From assembly GCF_900141985.1 (NCBI RefSeq), contig NZ_FQZK01000008.1, forward strand, positions 186,001-250,000: DNA of 64,000 nt, given 5' to 3'. Position 1 is the stretch's first letter. Each line of letters opens with the position of its first letter. The notes below the pieces were generated by a model that was given only the letters and a program-made list of their open reading frames with translations, had not been told where the DNA came from and did no database searches. Position numbers and translations under genes: made by a program. The DNA is from Nocardiopsis flavescens (GTDB taxonomy: Bacteria > Actinomycetota > Actinomycetes > Streptosporangiales > Streptosporangiaceae). Of this stretch, positions 24,488 to 33,105 are shown piece after piece.

Positions 24488-25716
24488 CACGACACCGGCA
24501 CCTCCTCCAGGCCGAAGATCGCCGAGGAGGAGCGCAGCGGCAGGTCCTCCAGCGGCACCGCCGGGCGCAGGCCGGGGGCCTTCTCGAAGAGGACGCGCAG
24601 GGCGACCTCGATCTCCAGGCGGCCCAGGTTCTGGCCGACGCACTGGTGGGCGCCGTACCCGAAGGCGACGTGGTTGCGCCGGGTGCGGGTGATGTCGAGG
24701 CGCTCGGGCTCGGGGAAGGCCCGCGGGTCGTGGTCGGCCGCCGCCAGCAGGGCGATGTAGCCGTCCCCGGCGGGGATGGTCGCCCCCTCCAGCGGGATGT
24801 CCTCGGTGGCCACGCGCAGGGTGATGACGTCGGCCACCGACAGGTGGCGCAGCAGCTCGTCCACCGCGGCAGCCCACAGCGAGGGGTCCTCGCGCAGCAG
24901 CTCCAGCTGGTCGGGGTGGCGCAGCAGGTCCAGAGCGGCCAGGGGGATCATGTTGCGGGAGGTCTCGTGGCCGGCGTTGAGGGTGATGCCGATCTGGGAC
25001 AGCAGCGAGGTCCGGGTGATCTCCCCGCGGGCCAGGGGGCCGTTCACCAGGCGGCTGATGAGGTCGTCGCCCGGGTCCTGCGCCTTCTCGTCGATGAGCC
25101 GGTCGATGAGCCCGAAGAGGTCGGACAGGGCGGCGCCCACCTCCGCGGCGGTGCTGCTACGGGCCCCCGAGACCGAGGTGACGCGGCGGAAGAACTCCAG
25201 GTCCTCCATGGGGACGCCGAGCAGCCGGCAGATGACGGTGGTGGAGACGCGGTTGGCGTACTCGCCGACGAGGTCGGCGGGGGCGGGCAGGGAGAGCAGG
25301 TGGTCGGCCTGTTCGCGGCAGATCTCCTCCACGGCCGGGCGCATCGCCTGGACGCGCCGGACGGTGAACTCGCCGACGAGCATGCGGCGGACCCGCGTGT
25401 GCTCGGGCGGGTCCATGCGGATGAAGGGCCGCAGCTCCGCGGCCACGGCCTGCTCGCCGTCCCCCAGCGCCGGGAACGCGGGGTGGCGGGCGTCGGAGCT
25501 GGACGCCGGGTGGGACAGGGCGGTGCGCACGTCGTCGAAGCCGGTGACGAGCCAGGCCTCCTTGCCGCCGGGGACGGCGGCCCGGGTCAGGCCGCCGTTC
25601 CCGCGCATGGCCGCGTAGGCCTCGGGCGGGGAGAAGGGGCAGGAGCGGGCGAGGGGGAAGGCGACGGGTTCGGCGGACTCCCCCGCGGCGGGGGTTCGGG
25701 GTGCGGACGGGGTCAT
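24484..25716 (-). CDS. Cytochrome P450 of the metallophore cluster
   Basis: 410 residues, class I soluble bacterial P450. The heme-binding loop is FGYGAHQCVG with C359 as the thiolate ligand, the K-helix E287-LL-R290, and the I-helix AGHET (248-252), with Ser instead of the second Thr. The ATG at 25716 has GGAGG eight bases upstream. It lies 37 bases after an ABC transporter gene and is coupled to its ferredoxin. Coelibactin-type clusters also carry a P450; hydroxylation or desaturation (ring aromatisation) of the product are both possible. Confidence 0.92.
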   Translation of the reverse strand: MTPSAPRTPAAGESAEPVAFPLARSCPFSPPEAYAAMRGNGGLTRAAVPGGKEAWLVTGFDDVRTALSHPASSSDARHPAFPALGDGEQAVAAELRPFIRMDPPEHTRVRRMLVGEFTVRRVQAMRPAVEEICREQADHLLSLPAPADLVGEYANRVSTTVICRLLGVPMEDLEFFRRVTSVSGARSSTAAEVGAALSDLFGLIDRLIDEKAQDPGDDLISRLVNGPLARGEITRTSLLSQIGITLNAGHETSRNMIPLAALDLLRHPDQLELLREDPSLWAAAVDELLRHLSVADVITLRVATEDIPLEGATIPAGDGYIALLAAADHDPRAFPEPERLDITRTRRNHVAFGYGAHQCVGQNLGRLEIEVALRVLFEKAPGLRPAVPLEDLPLRSSSAIFGLEEVPVSW

Positions 25717-25753
25717 GGGCTGGGCCTCCAGGGGATACGGAACGGGGACGGGG

Positions 25754-27490
25754 TCAGGGGCGGGCGGCGGTGATCCGCCACCCCCGGGCGCGCTCGCGGG
25801 CCCGGACGTGGGCGGCGTGGCGCCCGTCGAGGGCGAGGAGTTCCCCGGGGGTGCCCTCCTCGGCGACGCGACCGCCGTCGAGGAAGGCGATCCGGTCGGC
25901 GGCGGCGACGGTGGCGGGGCGGTGGGCGATGACCAGGACGGTGCGGCCCTCCCGGGCGAGGCCGACCGCGGTGGCGGTGAGCAGGGCCTCGTTCTCGGCG
26001 TCCAGGGCCGCCGACGCCTCGTCCAGGACCACCACGGGGGCGTCCTTGAGCAGGGCGCGGGCGATCGACACCCGCTGTCGCTGGCCGCCGGACAGGGAGG
26101 TGCCGCCGTCCCCGACCCGGGTGTCCCAGCCCCGGGGCAGTTCCGCGACGACGCGGTCCAGCCCGGACCGGGCGGCGACGCGCTCCAGGTCCTCAAGGGT
26201 GGCGCCGGGGTCGGCGACGCGGACGTTGTCGGCGACGGTGGCGTCGAACAGGTAGACGTCCTGGAAGACCACGGCCACGTGCCGGGACAGCTCCTCGCCG
26301 CCGATGTCGCGCACGTCGACGCCGCCGACCCGCACCTGTCCGGCGTCCGCGTCGTGGAAGCGGGCCAGCAACCGGGCCGCGGTGGTCTTGCCCGCGCCGG
26401 AGGGCCCCACGAGCGCGGTCACGGTCCCCGGCTCCGCCCGCAGGGAGAGGCCGTCCAGGACGGGCTCCCCGTCGTAGGCGAAGCGGACCGCGTCGAACTC
26501 GACCAGGGCCCCCCGCGGCGGGGTGGGCTCGGCGGGCTCGGGCAGGGGGCGGGCGTCGAGCACCGCGTTGATCCGGGCCAGGCCGTTGACGGCCATCCGC
26601 AGGGACGCCCCGTGCTCGGCGGCGGCGGACAGCGGGTGCGCGAACCGGACCGCCAGGACGAGCAGGGCGACGGCCGTGGGCGCCGCCAGGGTGCCGCCCA
26701 GGGCCAGGTGGAGGGTGAAGGCCAGGATGCCGGTGAGGGCGGCCCGGACGGCGAAGGAGTAGGCGAACAGGGCGGGGACCGCCCGGAACAGCAGGGTGCG
26801 GGCGGTGCGGTGCTCGGCCGCCAGGGCACGGTCCAGGCTGGTGCGTCCCCGTTCGTCCCGGCCGAAGGCGCGCAGCACCGGCTGCGCCCGGGCGTACTCC
26901 ACCACCCGGTCGGCGGCCTCGTCGGCCACCGCGTCCCGGGCGGCGTCGCCGCGCCCCACCGCGTCGGAGGACAGGTCGAACACCATCCACAGAACGGCCA
27001 GGGCGGCGGCGCAGGCCAGGGACAGCCGCCAGTCGAAGAGGGCCAGGGCGGCCACCGCCACCACGGGGGTGACCACGGCGTCGGCCAGCGGGGGGTAGGT
27101 GTGCACGGGCAGGCTCGTGGTCCGGGAGACGCCCTCGGTGGCGATCCGGTTGAGCTCGCCCAGCCGGGCCCCGGTGAACCAGCCCAGGGGCAGGCGGACC
27201 ACGTGGTCGCCGAGGCGGTGGTGCAGGGCCCGCGAGATGGAGCCCCCGACCCGGAAGTTGAGGTACAGGCTCGCCGCCCGCAGCACCGCGTACACGGCGG
27301 TGGCCGCGGCCAGGGCGAGCGCCCAGGGGGCGGCCGTGCCCGGGGCCGGGCCCAGGAGCCGCTCCAGGACGGGGACCAGGAGGGCGAACACGACCCCCTG
27401 GACGGCGGACACGAACGCGGTGAGCGCCAGGGCCGCCGCCAGGGGCCGGGCCCGGTCGGGGCCGACCGCTCGGAGGAACGCGCGGATCAC
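25754..27490 (-). CDS. ABC half-transporter, YbtQ/IrtB-like (membrane domain plus ATPase)
   Basis: 578 residues: a six-helix type-IV membrane domain (about 1-320) followed by an ATPase with Walker A GPSGAGKTT, signature LSGGQRQR, Walker B VVVLDEASAALD and the H-loop IAHRP. It should pair with the preceding half-transporter, as YbtP with YbtQ, which import metal-siderophores despite an exporter fold; export of the product is the alternative. It starts at a GTG overlapping the partner's stop. Confidence 0.88.
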   Translation of the reverse strand: MIRAFLRAVGPDRARPLAAALALTAFVSAVQGVVFALLVPVLERLLGPAPGTAAPWALALAAATAVYAVLRAASLYLNFRVGGSISRALHHRLGDHVVRLPLGWFTGARLGELNRIATEGVSRTTSLPVHTYPPLADAVVTPVVAVAALALFDWRLSLACAAALAVLWMVFDLSSDAVGRGDAARDAVADEAADRVVEYARAQPVLRAFGRDERGRTSLDRALAAEHRTARTLLFRAVPALFAYSFAVRAALTGILAFTLHLALGGTLAAPTAVALLVLAVRFAHPLSAAAEHGASLRMAVNGLARINAVLDARPLPEPAEPTPPRGALVEFDAVRFAYDGEPVLDGLSLRAEPGTVTALVGPSGAGKTTAARLLARFHDADAGQVRVGGVDVRDIGGEELSRHVAVVFQDVYLFDATVADNVRVADPGATLEDLERVAARSGLDRVVAELPRGWDTRVGDGGTSLSGGQRQRVSIARALLKDAPVVVLDEASAALDAENEALLTATAVGLAREGRTVLVIAHRPATVAAADRIAFLDGGRVAEEGTPGELLALDGRHAAHVRARERARGWRITAARP

Positions 27491-29304
27491 TGCTCTTCTC
27501 CTTCTTCGGTGCCGTCGTGCCGGTGCCGGGCGTTCCACAGGGCCGCGTAGCGGCCTCCTGCGGCGAGGAGGTCCCCGTGGGTGCCCGACTCGGTGATCCG
27601 GCCGTCCTCCATGACGGCGATGCGGTCGGCCCCGGTGACCGTGGCCAGCCGGTGGGCGATGACCAAAACGGTGCGGTCCCGGGCGAGGTCGGCCAGGGCG
27701 TCCTGGATGTCGGCCTCGGCGACGGGGTCGACCGCGGCGGTGGCCTCGTCCAGGACCAGGACGGGCGGGTCGGCCAGGAACAGGCGGGCGATGGAGACGC
27801 GCTGGGCCTCGCCGCCGGACAGGTCGGCGTCCTCGCCCACCACCGAGTCGTAGCCGCGCGGCAGCCGCTCGATCCGGTCGTGGATGCGCGCCGCGCGGGC
27901 GGCGGCCTCCACCTCGGCGCGGGTGGCGCCGGGGCGTCCCAGGGAGATGTTGTCGGCCACGGACTCGCGCAGCAGGCGCACGTCCTGGAAAACGAACCCG
28001 ACGGTGCGGTAGAGCGTCTCGGCGGGCAGGTCCCGCACGTCGGCGCCGCCGAGGGAGACCGACCCCGAGGCGGGGTCGTGGAAGCGGGCCGGGAGGGCGG
28101 CCAGGGTGGACTTGCCCGCCCCGGAGGGGCCGACGAGCGCCGTGACCGTGCCGGGTTCCAGCACCAGGTCGACGCCGCGCAGCACCTCCTGCGCCTCCCG
28201 GTCCCCCTCCGCCGGGTAGGCGAAGCGCACGCCCTCGAAGACCACGCCCGCGTCCCGCGGGACACCGCCCGCGCCCTCGGGGAGCGCGGGCACGGCCAGC
28301 ACCGCGGCCACCCGGGCCGCCGCCGCGCCCGCGGCCTGGACCTGCTGGACGCGGGAGCCGATGACGTTCATGGGCGCGCACAGCGCGGGGGCCACGAGGG
28401 CGAAGGCCACCACGGAGACCGGGTCGGTCCAGCCGGCGGCGGTGAAGGCGGTCCCGGCCAGGACCGCCGCCACCGTCACCGTCGGCGCGGACAGCAGCAG
28501 GAACGAGGCGACCGTGACCGGGGTGGTGGCCCGGGCCCAGGAGACGAAGAAGTCCGCGAAGGCGTCGGCCGCGCGCAGGAACCGCGCGTGGGACCGGCGG
28601 TGGCCGCCGAAGTGCTTGACCACCTGGATGCCCTCGACGAACTCCACCGCCGAGGTGTTGATGTCGTTCATCGCCCGCGCGTACTCGGCGAGCTTGGCGT
28701 TCCCGCCCGCCATGGCCCGGGCGAACAGGGCGATACCCGCGGCGACCAGGGCCGCGGCGACCAGGGCGAGCCGCCAGTCCGTCGCGGCCAGGTAGACCAG
28801 GGCGACCGCGGGGACGGCGACGACCGCGGCCAGGTCGGGCAGGGTGTGCGCGACCAGGGAGTGGACCTCGCCGATGTCGTCGTGCAGGGCCTTCTTGACC
28901 CGGCCCGACCCCCGGCCGGAGAACCACCCCAGGGGGACCCGGGACAGGTGGGCGGCCAGGGAGCGCCGGACCGCCAGCTGCATGTCGTTGTCGGCCAGGT
29001 GGCCGACCAGGGTCGAGGCCGCGCCGGCCAGCAGGGCGGCCACCGCCCCGGCCAGGGCGAGGCCGACCAGGGCCCACGCGCGCCCGTGGTCGGGGGCGCC
29101 CGGCCCCAGCAGGGCGCGGGCGATCTCGGCGACGCACACGAGGGGGACCAGGCCGAGCGCCCCGGCGGCCCCCTGGAGGGCGACCGCGGCGGCGACTCTC
29201 CCCCGTACGGGGGCCAGGAGCACCTTCAGGGGGGAGGGCGCGGGGGCGCCGGGACCGGGCTCCGCCCGACCCGGGGCCGCGGCGGCCGTGTCGTTCCGGG
29301 TCAC
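27487..29304 (-). CDS. ABC half-transporter, YbtP/IrtA-like (membrane domain plus ATPase)
   Basis: 605 residues. A Pro/Ala-rich N-terminus is followed by six membrane helices and an ATPase with Walker A GPSGAGKST, signature LSGGEAQR, Walker B VLVLDEATAAVD and H-loop IAHRL. The motif VPLGWFSGRGSGRVKKALHDD is typical of the Ybt/Irt subgroup. The GTG at 29304 overlaps the methyltransferase stop. It forms a heterodimer with the next gene; yersiniabactin and coelibactin clusters carry the same pair. Confidence 0.88.
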   Translation of the reverse strand: MTRNDTAAAAPGRAEPGPGAPAPSPLKVLLAPVRGRVAAAVALQGAAGALGLVPLVCVAEIARALLGPGAPDHGRAWALVGLALAGAVAALLAGAASTLVGHLADNDMQLAVRRSLAAHLSRVPLGWFSGRGSGRVKKALHDDIGEVHSLVAHTLPDLAAVVAVPAVALVYLAATDWRLALVAAALVAAGIALFARAMAGGNAKLAEYARAMNDINTSAVEFVEGIQVVKHFGGHRRSHARFLRAADAFADFFVSWARATTPVTVASFLLLSAPTVTVAAVLAGTAFTAAGWTDPVSVVAFALVAPALCAPMNVIGSRVQQVQAAGAAAARVAAVLAVPALPEGAGGVPRDAGVVFEGVRFAYPAEGDREAQEVLRGVDLVLEPGTVTALVGPSGAGKSTLAALPARFHDPASGSVSLGGADVRDLPAETLYRTVGFVFQDVRLLRESVADNISLGRPGATRAEVEAAARAARIHDRIERLPRGYDSVVGEDADLSGGEAQRVSIARLFLADPPVLVLDEATAAVDPVAEADIQDALADLARDRTVLVIAHRLATVTGADRIAVMEDGRITESGTHGDLLAAGGRYAALWNARHRHDGTEEGEEQ

Positions 29305-30035
29305 TTGAGGAGCACCCCGATCTCCGGGGTGGACTCGCGGCCGGTCCGCGCGAGGCGCTTGACGGTCAGGCCGGACTCCTCCGCCAGGCGCTCGACGCCG
29401 AAGGTCTCCCAGTCGTACTCGTCGGCGACCGTCCTGACCCGCTCCCCGCCGCGGAAGACCCGCCATTCGGTGCGCCAGCGCATGACGCCCTCGCCGGCGG
29501 GCTCGCCCGAGATCCACCACTCGTAGACCTGCTCGCCCACGGCCTCCCGGCACATCCGCACGAACGGGATCGACCGGGGGGTGTCCACCCCCATCAGCTC
29601 CACCACGATCGGCGCCCCCTCCGGGAGCCGGTCGGCCAGGCGCTTCCACAGGGCGATCCGCTCCGGCCGGGGGATGTGCCCGGCGACCCCGAAGATGACG
29701 ACGGCGGACAGGGAGTCGGGCAGGGGCAGCTCCTGGGCGGGCTCGGGGAGGACGGTGACGCGCCCGCGCAAGGCGGGGTCGGAGAACACCCGGCTGGTCA
29801 GGACGGCGCGCATGACCGGCGAGGGCTCGGCCGAGACGATGCGCGCCGAGGGCAGGACGTCGGCGATGGTGGCGGTCACCAGCCCGGTGCCGGCGCCGAT
29901 GTCGAGGACCGGCCCGTTGCCGGTGTCCAGCCCGGCCAGCGCCGCGCGCAGGGCGGGGGCGCTGGAGACCAGGTGGCGGTGGCCGACGAGGTCGAAGAAC
30001 TCGGCGGCCGGTGAGTAGTAGTCGGTGGCCGTCAC
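29301..30035 (-). CDS. Stand-alone SAM methyltransferase of the metallophore cluster
   Basis: 244 residues. SAM motif I is VLDIGAGTGLVTATIA, the acidic motif II ends in SAEPSP, and the N-terminal YYSPAAEFFDLV is typical of small-molecule methyltransferases. The GTG at 30035 is preferred to that at 30041 because GGAGG then stands eight bases upstream. It sits between the thioesterase and transporter genes. As the assembly line already has a built-in methyltransferase, this one may modify the catechol, a second ring position, or the free acid. Confidence 0.82.
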   Translation of the reverse strand: MTATDYYSPAAEFFDLVGHRHLVSSAPALRAALAGLDTGNGPVLDIGAGTGLVTATIADVLPSARIVSAEPSPVMRAVLTSRVFSDPALRGRVTVLPEPAQELPLPDSLSAVVIFGVAGHIPRPERIALWKRLADRLPEGAPIVVELMGVDTPRSIPFVRMCREAVGEQVYEWWISGEPAGEGVMRWRTEWRVFRGGERVRTVADEYDWETFGVERLAEESGLTVKRLARTGRESTPEIGVLLK

Positions 30036-30098
30036 AGGCACGTCCTCCAGGGGTTCGGTGGGCGGGGGCGGTCGGTCGGGGGGGCAGGGTGTGCCGGG

Positions 30099-30884
30099 TC
30101 AGGGTGTGCTGGGCCAGGGCGAGGCGGCGGCGGCCAGAGCCGGGTCCAGGCGGCGCAGCAGGGCCCTCAGCACGGCCCCGCGGCGCGGTACCAGGTAGAA
30201 GTGGTCGCCCGGGAACACCTGGACGTCGACGCGGCCGGTGGTGGTCGCCGCCCACCGCGCGGCCGTCTGCGCGTCGACCTCGGGGTCGGCGTCGCCCAGG
30301 AACACGCTCACGGGGCAGTCCAGGACGGGCCCGGGGAGGGGCCGGTAGCGCTCGATGAGCCGGTAGTCGGCGCGGATGTAGCCGAGGACGGCCTCGCGCA
30401 GCCCGGGGTCGGCCAGGACCTCCTCCTCGGTGCCGCCCAGGCGCAGCAGCTCGTCCACCAGGGCGTCGTCGTCCCCCTCGTGGACCCGGCCGGCCGGGGC
30501 GTCCGCCGGGGCCCGGCGGCCCGAGGCGAACAGGCGCTCGGGGCCGGGGGCGCCCCCGGCGCGCAGGGCGCGGGCCAGCTCGAAGGCGACCGCCGATCCC
30601 ATGCTGTGCCCGAACAGGGCGTAGGGGCGGTCGAGCAGCGGCGCCAGCTCCCCGGCCACCGCGCGGACGAGGGCGGCCATGTCCCGTGCGGGGGGCTCCC
30701 CGAAGCGGTCCTCCCGGCCGGGGTACTGCACGCAGACCAGGTCGACGCCGTCGGGCAGCAGGGGCGCCCACGCCCGGTAGGCGCCGGCCCCTCCCCCGGC
30801 GTGGGGCAGGCAGACCAGGCGCAGCCCCGCCCCGGGGCGGGGCCGGGGGCGGCGGAGCCAGGTTCCGGGCGGGTCGGCGGTCAT
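30099..30884 (-). CDS. Type II thioesterase
   Basis: 261 residues of the alpha/beta hydrolase TEII group. The N-terminal LPHAGGGAGAYRAW forms the oxyanion region, S94 in GHSMG is the nucleophile, and the catalytic His lies in PGDHFYL. Such enzymes clear mis-primed carrier proteins (YbtT role). It overlaps the reductase stop by ATGA. The nucleophile is the normal Ser, unlike the Cys in the terminal TE domain of the second NRPS. Confidence 0.9.
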   Translation of the reverse strand: MTADPPGTWLRRPRPRPGAGLRLVCLPHAGGGAGAYRAWAPLLPDGVDLVCVQYPGREDRFGEPPARDMAALVRAVAGELAPLLDRPYALFGHSMGSAVAFELARALRAGGAPGPERLFASGRRAPADAPAGRVHEGDDDALVDELLRLGGTEEEVLADPGLREAVLGYIRADYRLIERYRPLPGPVLDCPVSVFLGDADPEVDAQTAARWAATTTGRVDVQVFPGDHFYLVPRRGAVLRALLRRLDPALAAAASPWPSTP

Positions 30885-31972
30885 GGTGTTCCCCTCGGGA
30901 CGGCGCGGTCCAGGTCGGCGGCCCGCCAGGGGACGGGGGTCGCGGGGCGGATGATGTCGGGGCGGCCGAGGCGGTCGGTGACCTCGTGCCACAGGCGGCA
31001 CACGGACAGGTCGAACTGGCCGCGCGGCAGGGGGTCGGCGCCCGCCCGCACGTCGGCGGCGAAGTCGGACAGCGCCCGGGCGAGCGTGCGCGGCCAGACG
31101 CGGTCGAAGACCTCCCGGTGGGAGGGCGGCATCGTCCCCTCCAGGACGGTGACCGCGGGCTCGTCGAGGTGGCCGGTCCCCGGGCCGGTCGACAGCAGGC
31201 GGCCGTGGGCGTCCCGGGGCGCGTGCAGCCGGGGGTGCCAGAGCACCGGGCCGTGGGTGTCGGCCAGGGCCAGCACCCCTCCCTCCGCGGCCAGCGACAG
31301 CCGGTGCCACAGCAGGGCGTGGTTGTCCCCGTCGGAGGGGTCGATCTGGTTCTGGACCCGGAGGGTGACCGGGACGCCGGCCACCGAGGCCTGGACCACG
31401 CGGTAGGGCCCGGGGGCCGCGGGCGGGGGCGCGGCGACCGTCCAGGGGCGCAGCCCGCCCAGGGCGCGCCCCAGGACGTCCAGCAGGGGGTACAGGACCT
31501 GGAGCGCGGAGGTGGCGTCCACCGCCAGGACCGGGCCCCGGCGCCGCATCCGCGCGGCGGCGTCCAGGAACCGCCCGACCGGGGCGACGTACCGGTAGAA
31601 CGGGTCGAGGTGGTAGACCAGGCCCGCCCCGCGCGCCGCCCGCAGCAGCCCGGCCAGCTCGTCGTGGTGGACCGGGTGCTCCTGGAGGACGTGGACGCCG
31701 CGGTCGAGCAGGGCGCGGGCGATCTCCGCGCCCGGCCCGCCCGAGACCGCCGAGCCCACGGCCACGCAGGCGGCGTCGACGCCGCCGGGCAGGTCCGCGA
31801 CGGAGGTGTACAGCGGCAGGCCCTGCTCCCGGGCGTAGGCCCGGGAGAAGTCGCCGCCCCGGGCCAGGATCCCGACGGGCTCGAAGTCCTGCGGCAGCAG
31901 GCGCAGGGCCCGCGTGTAGAAGCGACCGAACCCCGTCCCGCAGACCACGGTGCGCAGCGGGCGGCCGTTCAC
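30881..31972 (-). CDS. Thiazolinyl imide reductase (Irp3/YbtU/PchG-like)
   Basis: 363 residues. The NADPH-binding Rossmann motif is VVCGTGFGRFY, followed by QEHPVHHDEL and FYRYV, which are hallmarks of the Gfo/Idh-like thiazolinyl imide reductases. The enzyme reduces a carrier-bound thiazoline C=N to a thiazolidine, as in pyochelin and yersiniabactin. This predicts one saturated ring in the product. The GTG at 31972 overlaps the previous stop. High confidence because of both sequence and context. Confidence 0.92.
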   Translation of the reverse strand: MNGRPLRTVVCGTGFGRFYTRALRLLPQDFEPVGILARGGDFSRAYAREQGLPLYTSVADLPGGVDAACVAVGSAVSGGPGAEIARALLDRGVHVLQEHPVHHDELAGLLRAARGAGLVYHLDPFYRYVAPVGRFLDAAARMRRRGPVLAVDATSALQVLYPLLDVLGRALGGLRPWTVAAPPPAAPGPYRVVQASVAGVPVTLRVQNQIDPSDGDNHALLWHRLSLAAEGGVLALADTHGPVLWHPRLHAPRDAHGRLLSTGPGTGHLDEPAVTVLEGTMPPSHREVFDRVWPRTLARALSDFAADVRAGADPLPRGQFDLSVCRLWHEVTDRLGRPDIIRPATPVPWRAADLDRAVPRGTP

Positions 31973-33105
31973 AGGGCGCCCTCCTCGACCGCGGCCCCGG
32001 CGGGCCCGAAGGCGCCCTCGTACTCCTTGAGGCTCCCGGTCAGGGGGTCGGCGAAGAGCGCGGCGACCGCCGCCGCCGGGTCCAGCACGTCGGCCGCGTG
32101 GGCGACGCCCCGGGGCACCCGCCCCCGCAGGACCTCCAGCGCCGTCCAGGCGCCGACGCGGCCGGTGGTGCGGTAGCCGTCGGCGGTGCGCAGCACCAGC
32201 GTGGTGTCCCGCCCCCGGCCGTCGCGCAGTTCCAGCACGAGGAGGTAGAACGGCTCGCGTCCGGCCAGGTCGAGGTCGGCGGCCCCGCGCAGGTCGGCGG
32301 CGGCCCCGGGGAGGTCGGCGACCGGGCGCCCCGCGAGGGAGGACAGCAGGGTGCGCGTGCGCGCCCCCAGGTGCACGTTGGACCACTCCGCCTCGCGCAG
32401 CCCCAGGTCGCGGGCGAGCCTGCGGACCTCCTCCGTCAGGAACGGCTGCACGAAGCCGGGCAGCGGGAAGTGCGGGGCCCGCACCCCGTCGGCGGCGCGC
32501 AGGGCGCGGGGCGCCACCGCCCCGTCCCGCCAGGCCGCCAGCGGCGTCCCGAACACGGCGGAGGCGTCGGCCGCCCCGGGCAGCGAGAGCAGCAGGTCGC
32601 CGGCGGCGGCCTCGGTGCACCGCTCCAGGCCCCCGGCGTGGGCCCGCAGCCGGGTCAGCCCGTGCCGCGCGGCGGCCCGGCGGGGCAGCAGCGCGGACAG
32701 GCCCGGCAGCAGGCCGGCCGACACCACCGCCGTGCGCCCCTCCAGCAGGGGGCTCCCGGTCAGGGCGGCCACCACCGGCTCGTCGCCGGTGACGTCCACG
32801 TAGTCGGCTCCGGCGGCCAGGGCCGCGAGCGCGACCCGGTCCACCAGGGCGTAGGAGGGCCCCGCGCAGTTGAGCACCACCGCGCACCCGGCGCAGAACC
32901 GCGCGAGGGAGGCGGGGTCGTGCACGTCGACGGGCACCGCCTCGGCCCCCGGCCCCAGCTCGCGGGCCAGGGCGTCCAGCGGCCCGGGGCGGCGCCCGCC
33001 CAGCCGCAGGCGGGCGTGCCCCAGGGCGCGCAGGAAGCGGGCGGCGGGGGCGCCGACCGCGCCCGAGGCCCCCACCACCCCGATCAGGGCGTCCCCGCCG
33101 GTCAC
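31969..33105 (-). CDS. Saccharopine dehydrogenase-like NAD(P)-binding protein of the metallophore cluster
   Basis: 378 residues. The N-terminus is a Rossmann fold (IGVVGASGAVGAPAARFLRALG) with VVLNCAGPSYALVDRVALA, as in saccharopine dehydrogenase-type proteins; the C-terminal half is a mixed alpha/beta domain without membrane segments. It overlaps both neighbours by GTGA, so it is an integral part of the pathway. The reaction is not known. Reduction of a ring imine, or formation of an opine-like bond with the free acid, are possibilities; the latter would link the product to opine metallophores. Confidence 0.75.
   Translation of the reverse strand: MTGGDALIGVVGASGAVGAPAARFLRALGHARLRLGGRRPGPLDALARELGPGAEAVPVDVHDPASLARFCAGCAVVLNCAGPSYALVDRVALAALAAGADYVDVTGDEPVVAALTGSPLLEGRTAVVSAGLLPGLSALLPRRAAARHGLTRLRAHAGGLERCTEAAAGDLLLSLPGAADASAVFGTPLAAWRDGAVAPRALRAADGVRAPHFPLPGFVQPFLTEEVRRLARDLGLREAEWSNVHLGARTRTLLSSLAGRPVADLPGAAADLRGAADLDLAGREPFYLLVLELRDGRGRDTTLVLRTADGYRTTGRVGAWTALEVLRGRVPRGVAHAADVLDPAAAVAALFADPLTGSLKEYEGAFGPAGAAVEEGAL

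Noticed and set aside
25754-29304. Multidrug exporter pair unrelated to the cluster
   Set aside because: GTGA coupling to the methyltransferase gene and the YbtP/Q-like arrangement place it in the pathway; export of the product nevertheless remains possible.
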